Positions 18,204 to 26,920 of a stretch of DNA of 43,616 nt are shown piece by piece. The translations under genes and the position numbers were made by a program. The notes under the pieces were generated by a model. It ran no database searches. It was not told the origin of the DNA and saw only the letters and a list, made by a program, of their open reading frames with translations. Position 1 is the stretch's first letter. Every line of letters starts with the position of its first letter. The stretch comes from DASUBN01 sp036263155 (GTDB taxonomy: Bacteria; Pseudomonadota; Gammaproteobacteria; Natronospirales; REEB76). The DNA is taken from positions 1 to 43,616 of the forward strand of contig DATAHN010000039.1 of NCBI GenBank assembly GCA_036263155.1, given 5' to 3'.

Positions 18204-20348
18204 TCAGTCGACCTGAAGCAACGACAGATCGGCCGTCTGCAGGAACAGTGCGCTCAGGGAGGCGAGCAGCGCCAAGCGATTCGCCTTCACCGCCGCATCC
18301 TGGTCCATCACCATCACCTGATCGAAGAACGCATCCACCGGCGCACGCAGCGCCGCCAGGCGCTTGAGCGCGCCGCTGTAGTCGCCGGCCTGGGACAGGG
18401 ATGCCACCGCGCCGCGCAACGTGGCGATCTCGTCGTGCAACTTGGTCTCTGCCGGCAGTTTCAAGAGCTCCGGTTTAACCTCGCCATGTTCGCCGCTTCC
18501 CGAGCCTGATCCAGCTTGGCGCAGGATGTTGGCGATGCGCTTGTTGGCGGCGGCCAGCGCCGTGGCTTCCGGCAGCTTCAGGAACTCGTTCACCGCCTGC
18601 AGGCGGCGTTGGAAATCCAGCGGCTTGCCGGGCTTGCGCACCCGTACCGCCTCGAACACATCCGGGCGGATGCCGGCTTCCAGGTAATACGCCTTGAGGC
18701 GCTCCAGCAGGAACTCATACACCTCGTCGGCGGAGGCCTTGCCCTGCACCGGCTGCGCCGCGAGCGCCTCGCGCGCAAGACCCGCCAACACGAGGTCGAG
18801 TTCTCCCTCCACCACGATGCGCATGAGCCCGAGGCCCGCGCGCTTGAGCGCGAAGGGATCCTTGTCGCCGGTGGGCTTCTGGCCGATGGCGAAGATGCCG
18901 CAGATGGTGTCGAGCTTGTCGGCGATGGCGAGCGCCTGCCCGGTCTTGGTCTCCGGCAGCCGGTCGCCGGCGAAGCGCGGCAGGTAATGCTCCTCGACGG
19001 CGCGGGCAACATCCGGCGGCTCGCCGTTCTCCCGTGCCACGTGCATGCCGATGCTGCCCTGCAGCTCCGGGAACTCGCCGACGAGGTTCGAGAGCAGGTC
19101 GCATTTGGCGAGGCCGGCGGCGCGGCGCGCCAGGACGGCATCGCCGCCGATGTCGCGGGCGATGCCCTCGGCCAGCGCCGCCACGCGCTTCTGCTTGTTC
19201 GCGTAGGAGCCGAGCTCCTTCTGGAACACCATGGTCTCCAGGTCCTCGGCGCGGGCGTCGAGGCGCACACCCTTGTCCAGGTCCCAGAAGAACATCGCGT
19301 CCGTGAGGCGCGGCACGATCACCCGCTCGTTGCCGCGCTTGACCTCCTTCGGGTCCTTGCTCTGCACGTTGGAGACGGTGACGAAGTGCGGCAGCAGGCG
19401 GCCGTCGGTATCGCGCAGCGGGAAATACCGCTGCTGGCCCTGCAGCACCACCGTGATCACTTCTTCCGGCAGCGCCAGGAACCTGCGGTCGAAGTCGCCG
19501 ACCAGCGGCACCGGCCATTCCACGAGCGCCGCCACTTCTTCCAGCAGCGCCGCATCCAGGCGTGCCTTGCCCTTCACCTTGGCGGCCGTCTGGGTCACGA
19601 GCTTGCCGATGGCCCCGGCCAGCGAGCCGTCCCGGTCCTCGACCAGCACCTTGCCGGTCTTCTCAAGGAGCTTGCGGTAGTCGGCGGGCTTCTTGATGAC
19701 GATCGCGGCGGGATGGTGGAAACGGTGGCCATGGGTCTTGTTGGACGCGGCCATGCCCAGGATGTCGCTCTTCAATACCTTGTCGCCCAGCAGCATCAGC
19801 ACCCAGTGCACCGGGCGCACGAACTCCGCATCCCCAGCGCCCCAGCGCATGCGCTTGCCGATGGGCAGCTTCGCGAGGGCCTCCTGCACCATGCCGGGCA
19901 GCAGCGCCGCGGCGCTCTCGCCCTTCACTTCCAGCATGAATGCCAGGCGCTCGCCCTTGTCGGTCTGCTTGCGGGCGAGCTTGTCTACCGTGGTGTTGCA
20001 GGACCTGGCGAAACCTTCAGCCGCCTTGGTGGGCTTGCCTTCGGCGTCGTAGGCCGCCGCCACGGCGGGGCCGAGCTTCTCCTCGCTGCGGTCCGGCTGG
20101 CGAGGGTAAAGCGCCGGTATATAGAGGGCGAGGCGGCGGGGCGAGAAGAACACCTCGTCGTGGGTCTTGGCCGGCAGCAGGTTCTTGGCCACCGCCTGGG
20201 CCTCGAAGTGCTCCAGGAACGCGAGGGCGAGCTTGCGCAGGCTCTTGGGCGGCAGCTCTTCGGTGCCGATCTCGACGAGGAACGGCAGCGTGGCCGGCTG
20301 CTTCGGCGCGGCGGCGCCGGATCCGGTTTTCTTCTTGGCCGCGCTCAT
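18204..20348 (-). CDS. glyS: Glycyl-tRNA synthetase beta subunit
   Basis: The beta subunit of the bacterial alpha2-beta2 glycyl-tRNA synthetase, responsible mainly for tRNA recognition. The 714-residue protein starts after a short Lys/Ala-rich leader with FLVEIGTEELPPKSLRKLA, the family signature. It contains the central LEEVAALVEWPVPLVGDFD and LPEEVITVVLQGQQRYFPL motifs and an HD-like region (LATCDLL-like segment AKCDLLSNLVGEFPELQG). The C-terminal DALR-type helical domain contains FDQVMVMDQDAAVKANRLALL. Its ATG overlaps the glyQ stop by four bases (ATGA), as is usual for the pair. Leader residues MSAAKKKTGSGAAAPKQPA are not part of the conserved fold. Confidence 0.98.
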   Translation of the reverse strand: MSAAKKKTGSGAAAPKQPATLPFLVEIGTEELPPKSLRKLALAFLEHFEAQAVAKNLLPAKTHDEVFFSPRRLALYIPALYPRQPDRSEEKLGPAVAAAYDAEGKPTKAAEGFARSCNTTVDKLARKQTDKGERLAFMLEVKGESAAALLPGMVQEALAKLPIGKRMRWGAGDAEFVRPVHWVLMLLGDKVLKSDILGMAASNKTHGHRFHHPAAIVIKKPADYRKLLEKTGKVLVEDRDGSLAGAIGKLVTQTAAKVKGKARLDAALLEEVAALVEWPVPLVGDFDRRFLALPEEVITVVLQGQQRYFPLRDTDGRLLPHFVTVSNVQSKDPKEVKRGNERVIVPRLTDAMFFWDLDKGVRLDARAEDLETMVFQKELGSYANKQKRVAALAEGIARDIGGDAVLARRAAGLAKCDLLSNLVGEFPELQGSIGMHVARENGEPPDVARAVEEHYLPRFAGDRLPETKTGQALAIADKLDTICGIFAIGQKPTGDKDPFALKRAGLGLMRIVVEGELDLVLAGLAREALAAQPVQGKASADEVYEFLLERLKAYYLEAGIRPDVFEAVRVRKPGKPLDFQRRLQAVNEFLKLPEATALAAANKRIANILRQAGSGSGSGEHGEVKPELLKLPAETKLHDEIATLRGAVASLSQAGDYSGALKRLAALRAPVDAFFDQVMVMDQDAAVKANRLALLASLSALFLQTADLSLLQVD

Positions 20349-21265
20349 TTCTTCGCCCCATTACGTGAGGGGTGCAGCATCGGGAACCCCAGGGCTTCCC
20401 GCGCGTTGTAGTAGGCCTGGGCCACGCCGCGGGCCAGGGCGCGCACTCTCAATATGTAGCGCTGGCGCTCGGTGACCGAGATGGCGCGGCGCGCGTCCAG
20501 CAGGTTGAAGGTGTGGGAGGCTTTCAGCACCTGCTCATAGGCCGGCAGCGCCAGGCCGAGCTCCAGGAGCCGCGTGCACTCCTGCTCGCAGGTGTCGAAC
20601 CAGCGGAACAGCACCTCGGTGTTGGCCTGCTCGAAGTTGTACCTGGACTGCTCCACCTCGTTCTGGTGGTAGACATCGCCGTAGCTGACGCGGCCCAGCG
20701 GGCCGTCGGTCCAGGTGAGCTGGTACATGTTCTCCACGCCCTGCAGGTACATGGCGAGGCGCTCGAGGCCGTAGGTGATCTCGCCGGAGACCGGCTTGCA
20801 CTCGAGTCCGCCCACCTGCTGGAAGTAGGTGAATTGGCTGATCTCCATGCCGTTCAGCCACACCTCCCAACCCAGGCCCCAGGCGCCCAAGGTCGGGGAT
20901 TCCCAGTTGTCCTCCACGAAGCGGATGTCGTGCACCAGAGGATCGATGCCCAGGGCCTTGAGGGAACCGATGTACAGCTCCTGGAAGTCCGCCGGCGAGG
21001 GTTTGATGATCACCTGGAACTGGTAGTAGTGCTGGGCCCGGTTCGGGTTCTCGCCATAGCGCCCGTCGGTCGGGCGGCGGGAGGGCTGCACGTAGGCGGC
21101 GGACCAGGGTTCGGGGCCGATGGCCCGGAGGAAGGTGGACGGGTGGAAGGTGCCGGCCCCCATCTCCATGTCATAGGGCTGCATGAGCACACAGCCCTGA
21201 GCCGACCAGTAGGCCTGCAGGGCTAGGATAAGTTCTTGAAAAGTAGCGGGTTTCTTTGAGGCCAT
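20345..21265 (-). CDS. glyQ: Glycyl-tRNA synthetase alpha subunit
   Basis: The catalytic class II subunit that activates glycine and charges tRNA-Gly together with GlyS. The start was chosen at MASKKPATFQELILALQAYW because that is where the GlyQ family begins, giving 306 residues; the frame is open further upstream into the control region. Conserved blocks include CVLMQPYDMEMGAGTFHP, the motif 2 loop region AYVQPSRRPTDGRYGENPN, and ISQFTYFQQVGGLECKPV with ITYGLERLAMYLQ near the C-terminal half. It is divergent from glnA, with 223 bp between the start codons, and leads the glyQ-glyS-gmhB-plsC operon. Confidence 0.98.
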   Translation of the reverse strand: MASKKPATFQELILALQAYWSAQGCVLMQPYDMEMGAGTFHPSTFLRAIGPEPWSAAYVQPSRRPTDGRYGENPNRAQHYYQFQVIIKPSPADFQELYIGSLKALGIDPLVHDIRFVEDNWESPTLGAWGLGWEVWLNGMEISQFTYFQQVGGLECKPVSGEITYGLERLAMYLQGVENMYQLTWTDGPLGRVSYGDVYHQNEVEQSRYNFEQANTEVLFRWFDTCEQECTRLLELGLALPAYEQVLKASHTFNLLDARRAISVTERQRYILRVRALARGVAQAYYNAREALGFPMLHPSRNGAKK

Positions 21266-21311
21266 GTTGGTTTTCTTGGGGCCTTGGCGGCCCTGCCCGC
21301 GCGGAGGACGC

Positions 21312-21340
21312 AGTATAGCGGCTTCCCCGGGAGCGTTCAC
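21312..21340 (-). promoter_or_regulatory. Possible sigma70 promoter of glyQ operon
   Basis: On the minus strand TATACT (21312-21317) is a good -10, and GTGAAC (21335-21340) lies 17 bases upstream as a weak -35. A start near 21305 would give a leader of about 40 bases. The -10 is convincing, the -35 less so. Confidence 0.45.
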
Positions 21341-21351
21341 GGAAACCAGTG

Positions 21352-21368
21352 CGCACCATTTTGGTGCA
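21352..21368. promoter_or_regulatory. NtrC-binding site (glnA enhancer)
   Basis: CGCACCATTTTGGTGCA contains the 15-bp palindrome GCACC-ATTTT-GGTGC, matching the enterobacterial NtrC consensus TGCACYnnnnTGGTGCA except for the first base. Its centre is about 100 bases upstream of the sigma54 start, a normal enhancer distance. It also overlaps the -35 of the sigma70-like promoter, suggesting repression of that promoter. Confidence 0.8.
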
Positions 21369-21388
21369 AGTGGATGATGGGTTAGTAT
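21361..21388 (+). promoter_or_regulatory. Possible sigma70 promoter (glnAp1-like)
   Basis: TTGGTG (21361-21366) and TAGTAT (21383-21388) are separated by 16 bases. Each matches four of six consensus positions. Overlap with the NtrC site mirrors the glnAp1 arrangement of E. coli, where NtrC represses the weak sigma70 promoter. Confidence 0.45.
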
Positions 21389-21430
21389 CCCGCCTTCTCC
21401 TCGCCCCGCGCCAATACTGGGACCCGAAAG

Positions 21431-21447
21431 TTGGCACGCGGCGTGCT
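21431..21447 (+). promoter_or_regulatory. Sigma54 (RpoN) promoter of glnA
   Basis: TTGGCACGCGGCGTGCT has the invariant GG (21433-21434) and GC (21445-21446) separated by exactly 10 bases, fitting the -24/-12 consensus YTGGCACGrnnnTTGCw with two mismatches. The start should be about 12 bases after the GC, near 21458, giving a leader of about 30 bases before glnA. Confidence 0.85.
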
Positions 21448-21488
21448 TATACATAGGCATCGCCACCCACCTCTTTCGGAGCACCGAC

Positions 21489-22907
21489 ATGGCCACCAAG
21501 AATGGCAAAGACGTCCTGGATCTCATCGCCAAAGAAGGCGTGCGGTTCGTGGACTTCCGCTTCACCGACACCCGCGGCAAGGAACAGCACGTGACCGTGC
21601 CCTCCCACACCGTGGACGACAAGCTGTTCGAGGACGGCAAGATGTTCGATGGCTCCTCCATCGCGGGATGGAAGGGCATCAACGAGTCGGACATGATCCT
21701 GATGCCGGACGCCACCACTGCGGTGCTGGACCCGTTCTTCGAGGACAAGACCCTCAACCTGCGCTGCGACGTGATCGAGCCCTCCACCATGCAGGGCTAC
21801 GAGCGCGATCCCCGCTCCCTCGCCAAGCGCGCCGAGGCCTACCTCAAGTCCACCGGTATCGCCGACACCGCCTACTTCGGCCCCGAGAACGAGTTCTTCA
21901 TCTTCGACGACATCCGCTGGGGCGCGGACATCAGCGGTGCTTTCTACAAGATCGACTCCCAGGAAGCCGGCTGGAACTCCGAGCGCGCCTACGAGGACGG
22001 CAACTTCGGCCACCGTCCCGGCGTGAAGGGCGGCTACTTCCCGGTGCCGCCGGTGGACGCGCTGCAGGACATCCGCTCCGCCATGTGCTCCACGCTGGAG
22101 GAGATGGGCCTCAAGACCGAGGTGCATCACCACGAGGTGGCGACCGCCGGCCAGTGCGAGATCGGCGTGGCCTTCGGCCACCTGGTGCAGAAGGCCGACG
22201 AGGTGCAGATCCTCAAGTACGTGGTGATGAACGTGGCCCATGCCTATGGCAAGAGCGCCACCTTCATGCCCAAGCCCCTGGTGGGCGACAACGGCAGCGG
22301 CATGCACGTGCACCAGTCCCTGGCGAAGGACGGCAAGAACCTGTTCAGCGGCAACCTCTACGGCGGCCTCTCCGAGACCGCGCTCTATTACATCGGCGGC
22401 GTCATCAAGCACGCCAAGGCCCTGAACGCCCTCACCAACCCCGGCACCAACAGCTACAAGCGGCTGGTGCCCGGTTTCGAGGCGCCGGTGATGCTGGCCT
22501 ACTCGGCTCGTAACCGCTCCGCCTCCATCCGCATCCCCTACGTGTCGAACCCCAAGGCGCGCCGCATCGAGGTGCGCTTCCCGGATTCCAGCGCCAACCC
22601 CTACTTCGCCTTCTCGGCACTGATGATGGCGGGCCTGGACGGCATCCAGAACAAGATCCATCCGGGCGACGCCATGGACAAGGACCTCTATGACCTGCCG
22701 CCGGAGGAGGAGAAGAACATCCCGCAGGTCTGCTACGCCCTCGACATGGCGCTGGATCACCTGGACAAGGACCGTGAGTTCCTGAAGAAGGGCGGCGTGT
22801 TCACGGACGACGTGCTGGACGCCTACATCCATCTCAAGATGCAGGAAGTCACGCGCCTGCGCATGACGACTCACCCCATCGAGTTCGACATGTACTACTC
22901 GCTGTAA
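21489..22907 (+). CDS. glnA: Type I glutamine synthetase
   Basis: GlnA makes glutamine from glutamate, ammonia and ATP and is the main ammonium-assimilation enzyme. The 472-residue dodecameric GSI-beta type is recognised by FDGSSIAGWKGINESDM near the N-terminus, the metal-ligand motif FGPENEFFIFD, EVATAGQCEI, the ATP motif KPLVGDNGSGMHVHQS, and the catalytic loop LTNPGTNSYKRL. The adenylylation tyrosine is present in DLYDLPPEE (Tyr401 by count), so control by GlnE is expected. A CGGAGC ribosome site precedes the ATG. Expression is probably driven by the upstream sigma54 promoter with NtrC, whose genes lie about 1.5 kb downstream. Confidence 0.99.
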   Translation: MATKNGKDVLDLIAKEGVRFVDFRFTDTRGKEQHVTVPSHTVDDKLFEDGKMFDGSSIAGWKGINESDMILMPDATTAVLDPFFEDKTLNLRCDVIEPSTMQGYERDPRSLAKRAEAYLKSTGIADTAYFGPENEFFIFDDIRWGADISGAFYKIDSQEAGWNSERAYEDGNFGHRPGVKGGYFPVPPVDALQDIRSAMCSTLEEMGLKTEVHHHEVATAGQCEIGVAFGHLVQKADEVQILKYVVMNVAHAYGKSATFMPKPLVGDNGSGMHVHQSLAKDGKNLFSGNLYGGLSETALYYIGGVIKHAKALNALTNPGTNSYKRLVPGFEAPVMLAYSARNRSASIRIPYVSNPKARRIEVRFPDSSANPYFAFSALMMAGLDGIQNKIHPGDAMDKDLYDLPPEEEKNIPQVCYALDMALDHLDKDREFLKKGGVFTDDVLDAYIHLKMQEVTRLRMTTHPIEFDMYYSL

Positions 22908-22932
22908 GCGGGTGTCATGAGGGAAGCGATAG

Positions 22933-22956
22933 CTCGGCCGCCCACGGGCGGCCGAG
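22933..22956 (+). terminator. Hairpin after glnA
   Basis: A 10-bp GC-rich stem CTCGGCCGCC/GGCGGCCGAG encloses a CACG loop, 26 bases after the glnA stop. It is followed only by TACTTTGG, so termination may be partial and the acetyltransferase gene may receive read-through. Confidence 0.6.
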
Positions 22957-22974
22957 TACTTTGGAGGGCGCGTT

Positions 22975-23508
22975 ATGGACATAAGGTTCGCCACCGGCAT
23001 GGACGCGGCGGCGGTCAACGCGATCTACCGGCCGAATATCGAGGACAGCAGCGTGTCCTTCGAGCTCACGCCGCCCACCGACGCCGCGATGGCGGAACGC
23101 ATCCGCAAGGCGATCGTCTGGCTCGTGTGGGAGGATGAAGATGGCGTCGGCGGCTATGCCTACGCCTCGCGCTACCGCGACCGTCCCGCTTACCGGTGGT
23201 CGGTGGAGACCTCGGTGTACGTGCACGCATCCCGCCGGCGCCTCGGTGTGGGCCGGGCGCTTTACACCGAACTCTTCGGGCTCCTGGTGCAGCAGGGTTA
23301 TTACACCGCGTTCGCCGGCATCACGTTGCCGAACGCGGCGAGCATCGGACTGCACGAAGCCATGGGTTTCGAGCCGGTGGGTGTGTACCGCAAGGCGGGC
23401 TTTAAGCTGGGCGCTTGGCGCGACGTGGGCTGGTGGCAGAAGGCTCTGCGCAGCTACGTGGTGCCAGCAGACGCGCCGGAGGCTTACTTGGAGAATTCTC
23501 GCGCATGA
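22975..23508 (+). CDS. GNAT N-acetyltransferase, phosphinothricin acetyltransferase-like
   Basis: A 177-residue GNAT-fold enzyme. The start MDIRFATGMDAAAVNAIYRPNIEDSSVSFEL, the segment YRDRPAYRWSVETSVYVH and the CoA pyrophosphate-binding motif RRLGVGRALY (an R-x-x-G-x-G/A type) place it with the phosphinothricin/methionine-sulfoximine acetyltransferase (Pat/MddA) group. NAASIGLHEAMGFEPVGVYR near the C-terminus fits the same group. Members acetylate glutamate analogues such as phosphinothricin or methionine sulfoximine, inhibitors of glutamine synthetase. Its place directly downstream of glnA is therefore suggestive of protecting GlnA, but this is inference. A GGAG ribosome site precedes the ATG. 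Its end meets the terminator of the opposite-strand small RNA. Confidence 0.88.
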   Translation: MDIRFATGMDAAAVNAIYRPNIEDSSVSFELTPPTDAAMAERIRKAIVWLVWEDEDGVGGYAYASRYRDRPAYRWSVETSVYVHASRRRLGVGRALYTELFGLLVQQGYYTAFAGITLPNAASIGLHEAMGFEPVGVYRKAGFKLGAWRDVGWWQKALRSYVVPADAPEAYLENSRA

Positions 23509-23536
23509 AAAAACCGCCGGCCTTTCGGCCGGCGGT
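23508..23536 (-). terminator. Intrinsic terminator of the minus-strand small RNA
   Basis: On the minus strand the stem ACCGCCGGCC/GGCCGGCGGT (10 bp) with a GAAA loop is followed by six T. The plus strand has no T-run after the hairpin, so the orientation is clear. The same hairpin lies at the 3' end of the acetyltransferase gene and may also protect that mRNA. Confidence 0.88.
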
Positions 23537-23700
23537 CTCGAATAGAAAAGCTGGCGGGCCGCGGGGATGGGGTAAAGAACGACCCGCCAGCAATAGACCG
23601 GGAGTGGGGTAGCTCCCGGGCAGCTCCGCAGGGAGGGCGGAGCTGCGTTTCACGCGCGGGGAGCGCGTGATTCTTGAAAACGTTATCCACTTAACAAAGT

Positions 23701-23719
23701 GGACTAGACCGTCTAGTCC
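23701..23719. promoter_or_regulatory. 19-bp palindrome at the small-RNA 5' end
   Basis: GGACTAGACCGTCTAGTCC has perfect 9-base arms around one central base. It starts just downstream of the -10 hexamer, so it covers the predicted transcription start. It could be an operator (TAGAC/GTCTA half-sites resemble some TetR-type operators) or, in RNA, a 5' stabilising hairpin. It shares two bases with the next inverted repeat, CCACTT/AAGTGG (23687-23702). Confidence 0.7.
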
Positions 23720-23725
23720 ATAAAT

Positions 23726-23754
23726 ACTATAGTCCTGAACTTGGGTATCCGCAA
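23726..23754 (-). promoter_or_regulatory. Sigma70 promoter of the small RNA
   Basis: Minus strand: -35 TTGCGG (23749-23754), exact 17-base spacer, -10 TATAGT (23726-23731). The -10 matches five of six consensus positions and the -35 four of six with the key TTG. The predicted start is 23719-23720. Confidence 0.72.
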
Positions 23755-23820
23755 GCCCTGTAACGATAAGTTACCTAAACTTGTGAGTAATCAGGGATTT
23801 GGACTACTCTCTAAGTCCAT

Positions 23821-24351
23821 ATGAACCGTATCGCGCTGGTTTTTATTGCGTTGACCGCCATGATCTTCATGGTGGCAGCGGATCCGCTTTACAAGTGGGT
23901 GGATGAGCAAGGCAACGTCCACTACTCGGACAAGCCTCAGCCCGGCGCCAAGCAGATCAAGCTGCCGCCAGCCACGACCTTCAAGATGCCCGAGCCCGTC
24001 ACGGCCCCCACCAACGACAGCGACCGCCCCCAGCAGACTGACGAGGACAGGGCGCCGGAACGGGCGCCCTACACCGCATTCGAGATCGCCGCCCCTGCGC
24101 CGGACCAGGTGTATTGGAACGTCACCAGCGTCACCGTGAGCCTGAAGATCTCACCCATGCTCCATCCTGGCGACAGAGTGACCATCACCCTGGACGGACA
24201 TGTGGAAGGCCCCATGAGCCAAGCCTCCTTCACCTTCGAAGACCTGGACCGGGGCGCCCATACCGTGAGCGCGAATCTGCAGGGGCAGGACGGCTCGGTG
24301 ATGATCGCCAAGTCCGTCACTTTCTATATTCAAAGGGGCACAAAGCACTGA
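23821..24351 (+). CDS. Exported DUF4124-domain protein
   Basis: A 176-residue protein with a signal peptide (MNRIALVFIALTAMIFMVAA), followed at once by the DUF4124 motif DPLYKWVDEQGNVHYSDKP. That motif is a short domain seen in many periplasmic gammaproteobacterial proteins of unknown function. Residues 50-85 form a charged linker rich in Pro/Thr/Asp, and residues 90-172 look like an immunoglobulin-like beta domain (ITLDGHVEGPMSQASFTFEDLDRGAHTVSANL). No Shine-Dalgarno sequence is obvious before the ATG. DUF4124 proteins between glnA and ntrBC are familiar in gammaproteobacteria, which hints at a link to nitrogen control, but no function is known. Confidence 0.85.
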   Translation: MNRIALVFIALTAMIFMVAADPLYKWVDEQGNVHYSDKPQPGAKQIKLPPATTFKMPEPVTAPTNDSDRPQQTDEDRAPERAPYTAFEIAAPAPDQVYWNVTSVTVSLKISPMLHPGDRVTITLDGHVEGPMSQASFTFEDLDRGAHTVSANLQGQDGSVMIAKSVTFYIQRGTKH

Positions 24352-24362
24352 TTTAGTGCGCA

Positions 24363-24379
24363 TGCACTATAATGGTGCA
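24363..24379. promoter_or_regulatory. NtrC-binding site over the ntrB start codon
   Basis: TGCACTATAATGGTGCA is a full match to the NtrC consensus TGCACYnnnnTGGTGCA. Its last base is the A of the ntrB ATG, and it encloses a perfect -10-like TATAAT (24368-24373). NtrC bound here would block local transcription or elongation, as NtrC does at the E. coli glnL promoter. No good -35 is visible. Confidence 0.8.
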
Positions 24380-25435
24380 TGGATTCCGGACTATCCTTAC
24401 CCGCCATCCTTGAAAATCAGACGACGGCCATCCTTTGCCTGGATGGCGCGCTCCATCTCACCTACCTGAACCCCGCCGCTGAGACCCTTTTGAGGCTCGA
24501 TGCCCGCCAGGTACTGGGCCGGCCCATCCGTGAATGCCTGCCGGAAGCGGGTGAATTCGCGGCCGCCCTGGAGCGTAGCGCCGGCCGGCGCGAGACCTTC
24601 ACCCAGCGCGAACTCCGGTTGCCGCTCGCCGAACGGGACACGGTCACGGTGGACTGCACTGCCACGCCGGTGGCGGAACGGGAAGGCGAGACGCCGCTCC
24701 TGGTGGAACTCGCGCCGCTGGACCGGCATCTGCGCATCAGCCGCGACGATGCGCTCATCGCCCAGCACGCGGCGAACCGGGTGCTGGCCCGCAACCTCGC
24801 CCACGAGATCCGCAATCCCTTAGGGGGTCTCCGCGGCGCGGCGCAACTGCTCGAGCGGCGCCTGCCGGACGAGTCCCTGCGCGAATACACCGGCGTGATC
24901 CTCAAGGAAGCGGACCGGCTCACGGCGCTGGTGGACGCCATGCTCGGCCCCACCAAGCCCGCGCAGCGCAGCGCCGTGAACATCCACGAGCTGCTCGAGC
25001 ACGTGCTCAAGCTCACGCAGGCGGATGCGCCGGCGGGCGTGAAGTTCCTGCGCGACTACGACCCCAGCCTGCCGGAGCTCTCCCTCGACCGCGACCAACT
25101 GGTGCAGGCGCTGCTCAACATCGCGCGCAACGCATGCGAGGCGTTGGGCGCGCGCGGCAGCATCACCTTCCGCACCCGGGCGCTGCGCCAGTTCACCATC
25201 GGTCAGCGTCGCCATCGCCTCGTCGCCTGCGTCGAGATCGCCGACGACGGCCCCGGCATCCCATCCGAGCTGCAACCTCGCATCTTCGCGCCGCTCGTGA
25301 GCGGCAAGCCCGGCGGCACCGGCCTTGGGCTCTCCATCGCCCAGGAACTCGTGAACCGCCACGCCGGCCTCATCGAGTGCGTGAGCGCGCCTGGCGCCAC
25401 CGTCTTCTCCGTGATACTCCCCCTGGAAGAGCAGC

Positions 25436-25455
<20 letters not shown>
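24379..25455 (+). CDS. ntrB: Nitrogen regulation sensor histidine kinase NtrB
   Basis: NtrB (GlnL) phosphorylates or dephosphorylates NtrC depending on PII signalling of nitrogen status. The 358-residue soluble protein has an N-terminal PAS domain (LENQTTAILCLDGALHLTYLNPAAETLLRL). The H-box NLAHEIRNPLGG has phospho-acceptor His142. The N-box region LLNIARNACEA and G-box motifs DDGPGIP and GGTGLGLSIAQELVNRH follow. No transmembrane segment is present, as expected for NtrB. The ATG sits inside the NtrC operator. The 3' end overlaps ntrC by 20 bases, indicating coupled translation. Length and start agree with E. coli NtrB. Confidence 0.97.
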
Positions 25456-26824
<1,369 letters not shown>

Positions 26825-26920
26825 CATGTCGCGCGTCGCGGCAATACGTTAATCCGGAAAGGGAAGTCGCGACGCCGGGACTAGAATCGAAGGCATCACA
26901 CCCGCCCGAGGCAGGATGCC

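Larger units (their letters stand above)
23507..23719 (-). ncRNA. Probable small regulatory RNA with C-rich hairpin loops
   Basis: Read on the minus strand, a transcript starting near 23719 would hold four hairpins in series. A 7-bp stem with loop UCCCC is at 23651-23669. A 10-bp stem with loop CCUCCCU is at 23620-23646. A 7-bp stem with loop CUACCCCA is at 23598-23619. A 9-bp stem at 23550-23591 has a 24-base loop containing ACCCC and UCCCC. An intrinsic terminator follows: a 10-bp stem with a GAAA tetraloop and six U (23508-23536). A sigma70 promoter lies at 23726-23754. No reading frame of note is seen on this strand. C-rich loops that pair with G-rich ribosome sites are known from Xanthomonas sX13 and from Staphylococcus RsaE-type RNAs. 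Homology was not tested. It lies between glnA and ntrB. Confidence 0.75.

Noticed and set aside
23537..23700. Plus-strand reading of the hairpins as an RsmZ/CsrB-like RNA with GGA loops
   Set aside because: On the plus strand the loops are G-rich, but no promoter or U-tract terminator is found in that direction. The promoter, GAAA tetraloop and T6 tract all belong to the minus strand.
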